Source: Paraburkholderia sp. (GTDB lineage: Bacteria > Pseudomonadota > Gammaproteobacteria > Burkholderiales > Burkholderiaceae). From it: a stretch of DNA of 33,209 nucleotides. Below are positions 9,350 to 16,562 of this stretch, in pieces. Made by a program: the position numbers and the translations under genes. The notes beneath the pieces were generated by a model. The model did no database searches and was not told where the DNA came from. It was given only the letters and a program-made list of their open reading frames with translations. Location: NCBI RefSeq assembly GCF_026225065.1, contig NZ_JAMFSB010000369.1, forward strand, positions 1 through 33,209, read 5' to 3'. Each line of letters opens with the position of its first letter. Position 1 is the first letter of the stretch.

Positions 9350-10128
9350 GACCGCACCTCCTGCAGCGCTTGACGCGTCGCACGCAGCAGCCAGACGACA
9401 TCAGCTGCCACCGCGATAAAACGAAAACCAGCCTCGCGATACTGTCGCGCGCCGGCAGAATCCATGGCAAAAATGCCGGTCGCAATCCCGGCCTTGTTGG
9501 CCGCCGCCACCACGTGGCTCATAGCAGCCTGCACATCGGGATGCTTCGAGTCGCCCAGATGACCAAGGCTCGCGGCAAGATCGGCAGGTCCGATGAACAC
9601 GCAATCGACGCCGGGCGTGGCGGCAATCTTCTCCACTTCGTGCACCGCCTTCGCGGATTCGATCTGCACGATCGTGGCGATCTGCGCGTTTGCGTTCTGC
9701 ACGTAGTCGCGCCGCATGCCGTACGAGCCCGCCCGAACTGCACCTGCAACGCCACGCAGGCCGTCGCGCGCATCGGCGGTCGGATATTGGGTAAGGCGCA
9801 CGGCATGCGCCGCTTCCTCTGCAGACTCGATGTTCGGGAACATCAACGTCCGGGCGCCCGCGTCGAGCACGCGCTTGACGAGCCATCCTTCGCTTGCCGG
9901 CACACGCACGACCGGTTCGCTCGGCAAGTGCGCAGCAGCAATCGCGCGCAACTGGCCGGTGACGTCGCCGCTGTCGTTGGGCGCGTGTTCCATGTCGATC
10001 AGCAGCCAATCGTACCCGGCGTGCGCGAGCGCCTCGGCGGCGCTTTCGCTGCCGAGCGAGAGCCATAACCCGAAGAGCGGTTCAGCTTCCGCGAGACGTT
10101 GTTTGAGGGGGTTCGTAAGCGTGCTCAT
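9346..10128 (-). CDS. HpcH/HpaI-family aldolase (2-keto-3-deoxy acid aldolase type)
   Basis: Metal-dependent class II aldolase of the HpcH/HpaI/GarL family, which cleaves 2-keto-3-deoxy or 4-hydroxy-2-oxo acids to pyruvate (or an analogue) plus an aldehyde. The 260-residue length fits. Family motifs in order: FGLWLSLGSESAAEALAHAG, DWLLIDMEHAPND (about 40-52), RVPASE, FPNIESAEEA, the metal-ligand Glu in QIESAKAVHEVEKI (about 154-167), and the second ligand Asp in DCVFIGPADLAASLG (about 174-188). The true substrate cannot be decided. The start at 10128 overlaps the TGA of a possible 33-codon ORF; the stop overlaps the Sel1 start. Confidence 0.9.
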   Translation of the reverse strand: MSTLTNPLKQRLAEAEPLFGLWLSLGSESAAEALAHAGYDWLLIDMEHAPNDSGDVTGQLRAIAAAHLPSEPVVRVPASEGWLVKRVLDAGARTLMFPNIESAEEAAHAVRLTQYPTADARDGLRGVAGAVRAGSYGMRRDYVQNANAQIATIVQIESAKAVHEVEKIAATPGVDCVFIGPADLAASLGHLGDSKHPDVQAAMSHVVAAANKAGIATGIFAMDSAGARQYREAGFRFIAVAADVVWLLRATRQALQEVRS

Positions 10129-10226
10129 GAGCGTACCCCGCCGCGATGCACAAGACCGCGTGACGTACGGCAGAAGAAGCTGGTGCTGCGGGCTGGGTGC
10201 CCACTTTGCAGTGCGGTGACCGGCAT
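10125..10226 (-). CDS. Possible 33-residue small ORF coupled to the aldolase
   Basis: A minus-strand ATG at 10226 has a good Shine-Dalgarno (GGAG at 10236-10233, 6-nt spacing) and opens a 33-codon frame (MPVTALQSGHPARSTSFF...). Its TGA overlaps the aldolase ATG as ATGA, and the aldolase itself has only a weak ribosome binding site, so it could act as a coupling leader. I recognise no domain. It may be chance. Confidence 0.3.
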   Translation of the reverse strand: MPVTALQSGHPARSTSFFCRTSRGLVHRGGVRS

Positions 10227-10401
10227 GTCTCGCTCCAGGTGGTTATCGAAACGATCATACCGTGACAATAACGCGGCCGCTGAGGCGCGGGCCGCTTGCC
10301 GCGTGGTTGCTGGGGAATTGCCGTGCGCTTGCGGCGTGATTGCCGGGTAGCTGCCGCGCAATTGCCCGTTTGTTGCTGGCTCGTTGACGCTTGCGTGCGG
10401 C
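10129..10401. other. queD / aldolase intergenic region (273 bp)
   Basis: It holds the 11-bp array (10296-10394) and the possible 33-codon ORF (10125-10226). Between them is a short AT-richer stretch (about 10240-10275) where minus-strand TTGTCA and TAACCA, 17 bp apart, could be a weak promoter for the aldolase. No convincing terminator follows queD. Confidence 0.5.
10296..10394. repeat. Degenerate tandem array with 11-bp period (nine units)
   Basis: Nine consecutive 11-bp units begin at 10296, 10307, 10318, 10329, 10340, 10351, 10362, 10373 and 10384. Eight start with TTG (the unit at 10351 with CTG), and the fourth base is C in all but the last. The middle is G/C-rich, a typical unit being TTGCCGGGTAG. 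The period is not a multiple of three, so this is not coding. It sits 7 bp past the queD stop codon. See findings. Confidence 0.8.
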
Positions 10402-10848
10402 TCAGTCGCGGACCACATCGGCCCAGCAATTCGGCGTCTCATAGAGGCGCACCTTGTGCAGACGCAGATTCACGCCGTAGTGCGCGTCGTAGACGTTCGC
10501 GAGCAGATCGAACGCGACCGCGGCGAGATTTTCAACGGTGGGGATGCGATCGAGCACGACCGTCTTGTGGCCCGGCATCGAATCCAGAAAACCGCGCACC
10601 TGCGTGTCGCCTTCATAGACGAGAAACGCGTGATCCCACTTGTCGACGAGGTGTTCGACGGCGAGCGACTTCACGTCCGCAAAGTCCATCACCATGCCGC
10701 GATCGGGGGCGCCTTCCGTTTCGACGAGATCGCCTTGCAGCGTGATTTCGAGCACATAGCGATGCCCGTGCAGATTGCGGCACTGGCTACGGTGATCGGG
10801 GATGCGGTGGCCCGCGTCGAATTCGAGTTTTCGGGTAATCGTCAGCAC
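10402..10848 (-). CDS. queD: 6-carboxy-5,6,7,8-tetrahydropterin synthase
   Basis: Converts 7,8-dihydroneopterin triphosphate to 6-carboxytetrahydropterin, the first dedicated step toward preQ0 and queuosine. The 148-residue protein has the PTPS/QueD motifs: Zn-binding His14 (FDAGH), His27 and His29 (NLHGH), catalytic Cys23 (RSQC), the DH pair Asp72/His73 (WDHAF), PTVENLA, and the substrate-binding Glu137 (YETPNCWADV). It is 6 bp downstream of queE and is the last gene of a leftward queC-queE-queD operon. Confidence 0.97.
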   Translation of the reverse strand: MLTITRKLEFDAGHRIPDHRSQCRNLHGHRYVLEITLQGDLVETEGAPDRGMVMDFADVKSLAVEHLVDKWDHAFLVYEGDTQVRGFLDSMPGHKTVVLDRIPTVENLAAVAFDLLANVYDAHYGVNLRLHKVRLYETPNCWADVVRD

Positions 10849-10854
10849 GGCGAA

Positions 10855-11487
10855 TCAGGGAATGTTCAGATACTTGTGGGTCTGCATCGACAGGCGCCAT
10901 TGCGGATGGCGTTTGCACCAGTCGATCGCGAGTTTCGTGTTGATGTCGCGCGACGGGCCGTCCATAGGCTGGACGAGGAAATATTCGAAGTCGAGCGCTG
11001 CGTACTCGGACAGACGCTGGTTGTCCTGCGGAATCACGACTTTCAGTTCGTTGCCTTTGGTGACGACCAGCGGCGCATCGGCCTTCGGGCTCACGCAGAT
11101 CCAGTCGATCGTCTCGAGCACCGGCAACGAGCCATTAGTCTCGATGGCAATTTCGAAGCCGGCGGCGTGCAGCGCATCGACGAAAGGCGGGTCCATCTGC
11201 AGCATCGGTTCGCCGCCGGTACAGACGACAAAACGCTCGCCCTCGCCTTCGGGCCATTGCGAAGCGATCATGGCCACCAGGTCTGCGGCCGTGCGGTACT
11301 TGCCGCCGTTCTCGCCGTCTGTGCCAACAAAGTCCGTATCGCAGAAGCGGCACACCGCAGCCGCGCGGTCTTCCTCGCGGCCCGACCACAGATTGCAGCC
11401 GGCGAACCGGCAAAACACTGCCGGACGTCCGGCATTCGCGCCCTCGCCCTGCAATGTGTAGAAGATTTCCTTGACCGCGTACGTCAT
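10855..11487 (-). CDS. queE: 7-carboxy-7-deazaguanine synthase (radical SAM)
   Basis: Radical-SAM ring contraction of the QueD product to 7-carboxy-7-deazaguanine. The 210-residue protein begins MTYAVKEIFYTLQGEG and binds its [4Fe-4S] cluster through Cys31, Cys46 and Cys49, i.e. CX14CX2C instead of the usual CX3CX2C. This is the variant known from the structurally characterised Burkholderia multivorans enzyme, which supports the taxonomic call. The SAM-binding CTGGEP motif is at about 89-94 and ETNGS at about 116-120. It lies between queC (78 bp upstream) and queD (6 bp downstream). Confidence 0.97.
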   Translation of the reverse strand: MTYAVKEIFYTLQGEGANAGRPAVFCRFAGCNLWSGREEDRAAAVCRFCDTDFVGTDGENGGKYRTAADLVAMIASQWPEGEGERFVVCTGGEPMLQMDPPFVDALHAAGFEIAIETNGSLPVLETIDWICVSPKADAPLVVTKGNELKVVIPQDNQRLSEYAALDFEYFLVQPMDGPSRDINTKLAIDWCKRHPQWRLSMQTHKYLNIP

Positions 11488-11565
11488 GCTGCTTTCTGCC
11501 TGGCGCCGCAGGGACGCCTGATTAAGGTTGCCACCGCCCCATGGATCACCAGGTGGGCGGGCAGA

Positions 11566-12300
11566 TCAAACGGGAGCTTCTGTGACCTTCTCGCCGGCCA
11601 GATAGGCCTCGTAGCCGCGCTTGCGCAGACGGCACGCAGGACATTCGCCGCAGCCGAAGCCCCACGCATGCAGCTCAGCCCGTTCGCCGAGGTAGCACGT
11701 ATGCGTCTCGACGCGGATCAGCTCGACCAGCTCGTCGCCACCCAGTTCATGCGCGAGACGCCACGTATCGGCCTTGTCGAGCCACATCAGCGGCGTTTCC
11801 AGCAGGAAGCGCTGATCCATGCCGAGGTTGAGCGCGACCTGCAGCGCTTTCATGGTGTCGTCGCGGCAATCGGGATAGCCCGAAAAGTCCGTCTCGCACA
11901 TGCCGCCCACCAGCACCTGCAGTCCGCGCCGATAGGCAATCGCCGCAGCGATCGTCATGAACATCAGGTTGCGGCCCGGCACGAAGGTATTCGGCAAACC
12001 GTTGGCCGTCGCTTCGATCTGGATCTCGCGGGTCATCGCGGTATCGCTGATCGAACCGAGCACCGACAGGTCGATCATGTGATCGTCGCCGAGGCGATCG
12101 GCCCAAGGCGGAACGGCCCGGACGACAGCGTCGCGAAAGCCTTCACGGCACTCCAGTTCGACCCGATGCCGCTGCCCGTAATCGAAGCCGAGTGTCTCGA
12201 CCGTTTCGTATCGTTCGAGCGCCCAGGCAAGGCACGTGGCCGAGTCCTGACCGCCGGAAAACAGCACCAGAGCGCTACTCTTAGCGTCTTTACGGATCAC
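11566..12300 (-). CDS. queC: 7-cyano-7-deazaguanine (preQ0) synthase
   Basis: ATP-dependent conversion of 7-carboxy-7-deazaguanine to preQ0. The protein (244 aa from the GTG at 12300) has the PP-loop SGGQDS at 15-20, DYGQRH at about 40-45, and four zinc-ligand cysteines, Cys202, Cys217, Cys220 and Cys223 (GCGECPACR). I prefer the GTG start ([17 protein letters not shown], read as Met), which has ACGGAG upstream, over an in-frame ATG 21 codons earlier whose extension is Arg/His-rich and unlike the family. A minus-strand TATACT at 12405-12400 is a possible -10. I found no preQ1-riboswitch-like fold in the leader. Confidence 0.96.
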   Translation of the reverse strand: MIRKDAKSSALVLFSGGQDSATCLAWALERYETVETLGFDYGQRHRVELECREGFRDAVVRAVPPWADRLGDDHMIDLSVLGSISDTAMTREIQIEATANGLPNTFVPGRNLMFMTIAAAIAYRRGLQVLVGGMCETDFSGYPDCRDDTMKALQVALNLGMDQRFLLETPLMWLDKADTWRLAHELGGDELVELIRVETHTCYLGERAELHAWGFGCGECPACRLRKRGYEAYLAGEKVTEAPV

Positions 12301-12515
12301 CGTGAAACTCCGTGAATGATGAGTGCCACGTCGCGCTGCGCGGTGTGCGCCATGCAGCAACACGGCGCGACGCGTGCCGGCGTGACAGCCGGCTCAAGCA
12401 GTATAGGCCGCGCCATCCTTGCCCAGAGTCGCTGGCGCTTATACCGCTAATCGTCGGACGCAGGGGTTCGTGCGCGATGCAGCAAGGCCGTTAAGCCGGT
12501 GCCAGATGCCACCCC

Positions 12516-12555
12516 TAAAAACAAAAGGACTTGTCAGATGAACGCGCAAGTCCTT
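12516..12555 (-). terminator. Second intrinsic terminator upstream of queC
   Basis: AAGGACTTG (12525-12533) and CAAGTCCTT (12547-12555) form a perfect 9-bp stem with a 13-nt loop. On the minus strand it is followed by TTGTTTTTAG (to about 12516), a proper U-tract. On the plus strand there is no U-tract, so it works leftward only. It may be a back-up for tRNA-Phe or the end of a very short RNA. Confidence 0.7.
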
Positions 12556-12560
12556 GAACT

Positions 12561-12581
12561 GGCGCGATTTTATCACGCGCC
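12561..12581 (-). promoter_or_regulatory. Extended -10-like element framed by an inverted repeat
   Basis: On the minus strand TGA-TAAAAT (12575-12567) matches an extended -10 (TGnTATAAT with one mismatch). It is enclosed by GGCGCG / CGCGCC arms (12561-12566 and 12576-12581). There is no clear -35. A start near 12560 would give a transcript of about 45 nt ending at the 12516 terminator. Confidence 0.35.
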
Positions 12582-12671
12582 GCACAATGCCGCCCCGAGC
12601 CCGTACCGCGCTTATTGCACCGGCGTAGCGTGGTCGCAAACCGTGCGCCTGGCACCCATCAGAAAAGGAAA

Positions 12672-12702
12672 AGCCCCAGGAATCTTGCGAGTTCCTGGGG
12701 CT
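12672..12702 (-). terminator. Rho-independent terminator of tRNA-Phe
   Basis: AGCCCCAGGAA (12672-12682) pairs perfectly with TTCCTGGGGCT (12692-12702). Read on the minus strand the stem is followed by a T-rich stretch (TTCCTTTTC), just 7 bp after the tRNA 3' end. Confidence 0.85.
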
Positions 12703-12708
12703 GAATCC

Positions 12709-12784
12709 TGGTGGCCTGGGACGGAATCGAACCATCGACACGCGGATTTTCAATCCGCTGCTCTACCAACTGAGCTACCGGGCC
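12709..12784 (-). tRNA. tRNA-Phe (GAA)
   Basis: A complete 76-nt cloverleaf with encoded CCA: acceptor GGCCCGG/CCAGGCC, D stem GCTC/GAGC, anticodon stem GCGGA/TCCGC around loop TTGAAAA (anticodon GAA), variable GTGTC, T stem GATGG/CCGTC with loop TTCGATT. The fifth acceptor pair is C5-A68, a mismatch. It has its own promoter and terminator. Confidence 0.97.
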
Positions 12785-12798
12785 AACGAAGAAGCGAG

Positions 12799-12827
12799 AG
12801 TATATCAAAGGGCCCTCTACCGCTCAA
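12799..12827 (-). promoter_or_regulatory. Promoter of tRNA-Phe
   Basis: On the minus strand, TTGAGC (-35, 12827-12822) and TATACT (-10, 12804-12799) are separated by exactly 17 bp. Transcription would start near 12792, about 8 bp before the mature tRNA 5' end. Confidence 0.8.
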
Positions 12828-12883
12828 GCCCCCTTCCCAAAATTTTTGCTGCCGCGGCCGCCCTGCTTGCGGGGGCGTCCGCC

Positions 12884-13573
12884 TTACTCCCCTTTGTTCT
12901 TGCCGAGATCGACGCCGAGCTGCTTCAGCTTGCGATACAGGTGCGTGCGTTCGAGCCCCGTCTTTTCGGCCACGCGCGTCATGCTGCCGTTCTCGCGTGC
13001 GAGGTGATATTCGAAGTACGCACGTTCGAACGCGTCGCGCGCATCGCGCAACGGAATGTCGAACGAGATCGATGCGGTTTGCGCCGCCAGCGTGCCGCTA
13101 CCGATGCCGTCGTTCGCGAGCGTCGGCAACGAGGCGGCCGAGGCCACCGCCGACGGACTCACCGGTTGCGCCGGTTTCGCCGCCGCGCCAGGCGCCGCAG
13201 GCGCCGGATTGCCGCGCGCGAGGCCCTGTTCGACCGCCTTCAGCAGCTTCTGCAACGCAATCGGCTTCTCGAGAAAATTGAGCGCGCCGATCTTGGTGGC
13301 TTCGACTGCCGTGTCGATGGTGGCGTGCCCGGACATCATGATCACCGGCATCGTCAGTTGCCCCTGCGCGGCCCATTCTTTGAGCAGCGTGACGCCATCG
13401 GTGTCCGGCATCCAGATGTCGAGCAGCACCAGGTCGGGTGCCTGGCGCAACCGGAACTCACGCGCTTCCTGCGCGTTCTCCGCTGCCTCGACGACGTGCC
13501 CTTCGTCGCTCAGGATCTCCGAGAGCAATTCCCGGATGCCCATTTCATCATCTACCACGAGGATGGTTGCCAT
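12884..13573 (-). CDS. ntrX: NtrX-like response regulator: receiver plus Fis-type HTH, no AAA+ domain
   Basis: Response regulator for the adjacent NtrY-like kinase. Residues 1-120 are a receiver domain with acidic pocket Asp8/Asp9, phospho-acceptor Asp52 (VLLDIWMPD), the MMSGHA switch segment and the conserved Lys of FLEKPI. A low-complexity Ala/Pro linker (about 122-165) leads to a Fis-type helix-turn-helix (about 180-225, ARENGSMTRVAEKTGLERTH then LYRKLKQLG). At 229 residues it has no central AAA+ sigma-54 activator domain (no GESGTGKE, no GAFTGA). It therefore cannot act as a classical NtrC-type ATPase activator and probably binds DNA as a simple regulator. Its ATG directly follows the kinase TAA. 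The symbol rests on the kinase and the locus. Confidence 0.85.
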   Translation of the reverse strand: MATILVVDDEMGIRELLSEILSDEGHVVEAAENAQEAREFRLRQAPDLVLLDIWMPDTDGVTLLKEWAAQGQLTMPVIMMSGHATIDTAVEATKIGALNFLEKPIALQKLLKAVEQGLARGNPAPAAPGAAAKPAQPVSPSAVASAASLPTLANDGIGSGTLAAQTASISFDIPLRDARDAFERAYFEYHLARENGSMTRVAEKTGLERTHLYRKLKQLGVDLGKNKGE

Positions 13574-15982
13574 TTACGCTGCCCTTGTCTGCACTGTTGC
13601 TTTTGTCATTCCCTGCGACGCGTTGCCATGCGCCGTTCGCGGCCCCCCTGCCCCAGGTGCCGCAACATCATCGTCTGCCAATTGAAGAAAGAGGATCGAA
13701 ATCTGCGCGCCCTCGATCACATCGCCTGCTTTCAAACGGTTGCGAATGTCGATACGCGCGCCGTGCTCGTCGACGATCTTTTTGACCATCGCGAGGCCGA
13801 GCCCTGTTCCTTTGGCCTTGGTCGTCACGTAAGGTTCGAATGCACGCGTCAGAATGCGTGCGGGGAAGCCCGGTCCGTTGTCCGATACGGTCAGACGCAC
13901 CGCGACGCGCACTTTGCCTTCCGCGTCGGGATCGCCATATTCTACTGTCCTCGTCTCGAGCAGCACACGTGGATGCTCGATCTCCGACACCGCATCCTGA
14001 GCATTCTGCAGCAGGTTGTGGATCACCTGGCGCAATTGCGTCGCATCGCCGCGGATTACCGGCAACGCAGCGAGTTCCACATGAATCGCACTCTTGCCTT
14101 CTTCGATGCCGTAAAGCGTGAGCACTTCGCTCGCCAGTTCGTTCAACTGCAGGTTGGCGAGCACCGCCGGCGGCGTGCGCGCGTAGTCGCGGAAGCTGTC
14201 CACCATCTGCTTCATCGCCGCCACCTGATTGACGATGGTGGTCGCGCCGCGCTTGAGCACCTCGGCGTCGGACGGCGTGAGCTTGTCCGCCAGCTTCATC
14301 TGCAAACGCTCGGCCGACAGCTGGATCGGCGTGAGCGGATTCTTGATTTCATGCGCGAGACGCCGCGCCACTTCGCCCCAGGCGATCGAGCGCTGCGCCG
14401 AGATCACGTCGGAGATATCGTCGAACACCACCACGTAGCCGGAGGTCTGCATGTCTTCGGCATCGCGATCGGTGGCCGAAACAAGACGAGCGCCACGCAC
14501 CAGCAACGTCAGCGGTTCGGTTTCGCCGGGAACCTGCACCGAGAACTGCTGCTGCCAGTGGCCGCGGTCATCGTGACCGTCGCCGCTGGCCGCTTCGCGG
14601 TCGGCAAAGGCCTTGCGCACCATCGCTCCAAAATCGCTCAGCACGGTAATGCGGTCGAGCGCGGCACCGAGCGCCGACTGGAACTGTTGACGGAAGATGC
14701 GCTCCGCGCCGCGATTCGCGGTGGTCAGCCGGAACTGCCGGTCGAATACGAACACGCCTGCGGTCAGGTTGGCGAGAATACTCTCCAGATACGCCTTCGA
14801 ATGCTCAAGCGCGATCCGGTTGTTTTCGACCGCCGCGCGCGCCTCGGAAAGCTGCCGCGTCATCGCATTGAACGACTGCGTCAGGAAGCCGAGTTCGTCA
14901 CGCGACTTGATTTCGCGCTTCGGCGTGTAGTCGCCCTCGGTCACTTCCTTCGTGCCCTGCGCAAGCAGGAACAGCGGCCGCGCAAGCTGATTGCCGAGCG
15001 CGAGCGCGAGCATCATGGCGATGAAGGTCGCGAGGAACAGCGCGAGCGTCAGCGTGCCGATGTACATCTTGCGCAGACCCGTGCGGCCCAGCGCCTTTTC
15101 CTGGTACTCGCGATACGCGCGCTGCACCGCATCCGCATTGCGGGCCAGCGACGGCGACACCGGCTGCGTCAGTTGCAGGAAGCGCTCAGTGGGCTGCAGC
15201 AGCGACGCGTTCGAGTCCGGAATGCGCTGCACGATCCGCAACCGCAACGCACCCTTGCCGCCATTGGCGTTCGGATCGCCGTCCACCTCGCCTTCGATCG
15301 CGGCAAAACCGCGACCGCGGGCCTGATCGATCATCATCGGCGTCGGCAAGTCGTTGGGGACGAGCGTCACGGAGTTGCCCGACGCCTCGGCCACCACGTT
15401 CATGCCGCTCATGCCGCGCCCCGGTTCCAGGATCATCGCGTCCTGCACGCCGAACTGGTCGCGCAGACGCAGCAGCGTCAGCGTCGTTCCAGCGGCATCG
15501 GCGCTGGCAAGCTGTTCCGACATCAAGCGACCCTTGGTCTGCAGATCCGACAGCGACGCGTCGAGCATGCCGCGCCCCAGATTCAGCCCCGAGGTGAGTG
15601 CAGTCTCGACGTTCACGTCGAACCACGATTCGATACTGCGCGAGACGAACTGATACGACACAACGTAGATGATGCCGCCCGGCACTACGCCAACCAGCGC
15701 CATGAAGAACGCCAGCTTCGCCAATAGCCGCGTACCGAATTTACCCTTGCGCAGTCGGTAGATGATGATCAGGACGAGCGCCGTCACGACCATCAGGAAG
15801 ATCAGCGCTACTGCAACGTTGGCCGCGTACAGCCATTGATAGTAACGGTCGAAGAACTCGGTATTCGCGCTCGCCGCAGCGAGCAACACCAGCAGCAGGA
15901 CGGCCGTGACCGCCACCGTCGACACCAGCACGCGCACGACGATGCTGCTGACGCTGGCGGTACCGCGTACTTTATTTAGCAC
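13574..15982 (-). CDS. ntrY: NtrY-like membrane sensor histidine kinase
   Basis: An 802-residue sensor kinase. Three closely spaced membrane segments (about 13-39, 52-75, 86-110) precede a periplasmic or extracytoplasmic region (about 111-305), a fourth membrane segment (about 307-332), HAMP (about 333-386), PAS (about 400-500), the dimerisation/phosphoacceptor domain with His544 (RRLAHEIKNPLTP), and an ATPase domain with the N box (HNLLQNAQDA) and G boxes (DNGPGFP, GTGLGLAMV). This architecture matches NtrY. The start is GTG at 15982, overlapping the DUF4390 stop by 11 bp. The signal is not known from sequence; in other proteobacteria NtrYX has been tied to nitrogen and redox or respiratory control. 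Confidence 0.93.
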   Translation of the reverse strand: MLNKVRGTASVSSIVVRVLVSTVAVTAVLLLVLLAAASANTEFFDRYYQWLYAANVAVALIFLMVVTALVLIIIYRLRKGKFGTRLLAKLAFFMALVGVVPGGIIYVVSYQFVSRSIESWFDVNVETALTSGLNLGRGMLDASLSDLQTKGRLMSEQLASADAAGTTLTLLRLRDQFGVQDAMILEPGRGMSGMNVVAEASGNSVTLVPNDLPTPMMIDQARGRGFAAIEGEVDGDPNANGGKGALRLRIVQRIPDSNASLLQPTERFLQLTQPVSPSLARNADAVQRAYREYQEKALGRTGLRKMYIGTLTLALFLATFIAMMLALALGNQLARPLFLLAQGTKEVTEGDYTPKREIKSRDELGFLTQSFNAMTRQLSEARAAVENNRIALEHSKAYLESILANLTAGVFVFDRQFRLTTANRGAERIFRQQFQSALGAALDRITVLSDFGAMVRKAFADREAASGDGHDDRGHWQQQFSVQVPGETEPLTLLVRGARLVSATDRDAEDMQTSGYVVVFDDISDVISAQRSIAWGEVARRLAHEIKNPLTPIQLSAERLQMKLADKLTPSDAEVLKRGATTIVNQVAAMKQMVDSFRDYARTPPAVLANLQLNELASEVLTLYGIEEGKSAIHVELAALPVIRGDATQLRQVIHNLLQNAQDAVSEIEHPRVLLETRTVEYGDPDAEGKVRVAVRLTVSDNGPGFPARILTRAFEPYVTTKAKGTGLGLAMVKKIVDEHGARIDIRNRLKAGDVIEGAQISILFLQLADDDVAAPGAGGPRTAHGNASQGMTKATVQTRAA

Positions 15983-16562
15983 GTTCGGTCACCGTGAAAG
16001 TAAAACGCTTCCAGTCAGAAGAGAGATTCCAGTCGCGATTGTTCACAGCGTCGATCTGGAATGGCTTGGGCATCAGTGCGATGTCGAGTTGCATGCGCAC
16101 GGACGCGGTATAGGTTTCGCCGTTCTGCACCTGATTGCGATCGATCACATGCCAGGAAGTGACATGCTGGATCACCGCCAGCGCGTCTTTCAACGTGCTG
16201 AAGCCGAGCTGCAGGCCACCGGTCGACACGCGGTACTCACGCGTGAGCGGCTGAAACGACAGGCGGATGCTCTGCGACACGCTCACCGGTTGCTCGTCGA
16301 ACCAGTACCAGCGCGGCCGGCTCAGTTCGAAATCGGTCGTGAAGTAGAGCGGGATGCCTTTGTTGACGGCATCTTCGAGGTTGCTGTTGAGTTCGAAGTC
16401 AAACCGCGCATCGAGGCTCCAGCCGCTGCCGTCCGACTGCAGCGACGCGCGCTGTACCGCGATCGAATCGGCGTACGCCGCGCCGGGCGCGCTCAGCCAA
16501 AAGGCCAGCACCATCCAGAGCACGGCCACGAGCCGAAGCGGAAAAAGGCGTTTGATGGTCAC
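15972..16562 (-). CDS. DUF4390 secreted protein
   Basis: A 196-residue exported protein of the DUF4390 family, function unknown. A cleavable signal peptide is evident (about residues 1-31, TIKRLFPLRLVAVLWMVLAF followed by WLSAPGAAYA, then DSIAVQRASL). The mature part alternates beta-strand-like segments and includes the hallmark RPRWYWFDE and LSFQPLTREYRVS stretches. The GTG at 16562 overlaps the rsmB TGA (GTGA) and gives a clean signal peptide; longer in-frame starts run into rsmB and encode Arg-rich sequence. Sitting between rsmB and ntrY, it may be an extracytoplasmic accessory of the NtrY sensor; that is inference from position only. Confidence 0.85.
   Translation of the reverse strand: MTIKRLFPLRLVAVLWMVLAFWLSAPGAAYADSIAVQRASLQSDGSGWSLDARFDFELNSNLEDAVNKGIPLYFTTDFELSRPRWYWFDEQPVSVSQSIRLSFQPLTREYRVSTGGLQLGFSTLKDALAVIQHVTSWHVIDRNQVQNGETYTASVRMQLDIALMPKPFQIDAVNNRDWNLSSDWKRFTFTVTERAK

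Larger units (their letters stand above)
12301..12708. other. Intergenic region between queC and tRNA-Phe (408 bp)
   Basis: No credible protein gene. It contains the tRNA-Phe terminator (12672-12702), a second strong minus-strand terminator (12516-12555), an inverted repeat around an extended -10-like element (12561-12581), and a TATACT that may serve queC (12400-12405). Confidence 0.6.

Noticed and set aside
10384..12315. A 643-residue open frame on the plus strand
   Set aside because: It is antisense to queD-queE-queC, which all have intact catalytic motifs on the other strand.
12301..12440. A preQ1 riboswitch in front of queC
   Set aside because: I looked for the short preQ1-I hairpin with A-rich tail and found nothing similar in the leader.
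12845..12883. GC-rich hairpin after the NtrX-like gene as a terminator
   Set aside because: Several short overlapping stems are possible and the following AAAAATTTT is not a clear U-tract; too ambiguous to call.
12941..15727. A 928-residue open frame on the plus strand
   Set aside because: It lies antisense to the NtrY/NtrX genes, is Arg/His-rich in the way of GC-rich shadow frames, has no ribosome binding site and no recognisable domain.
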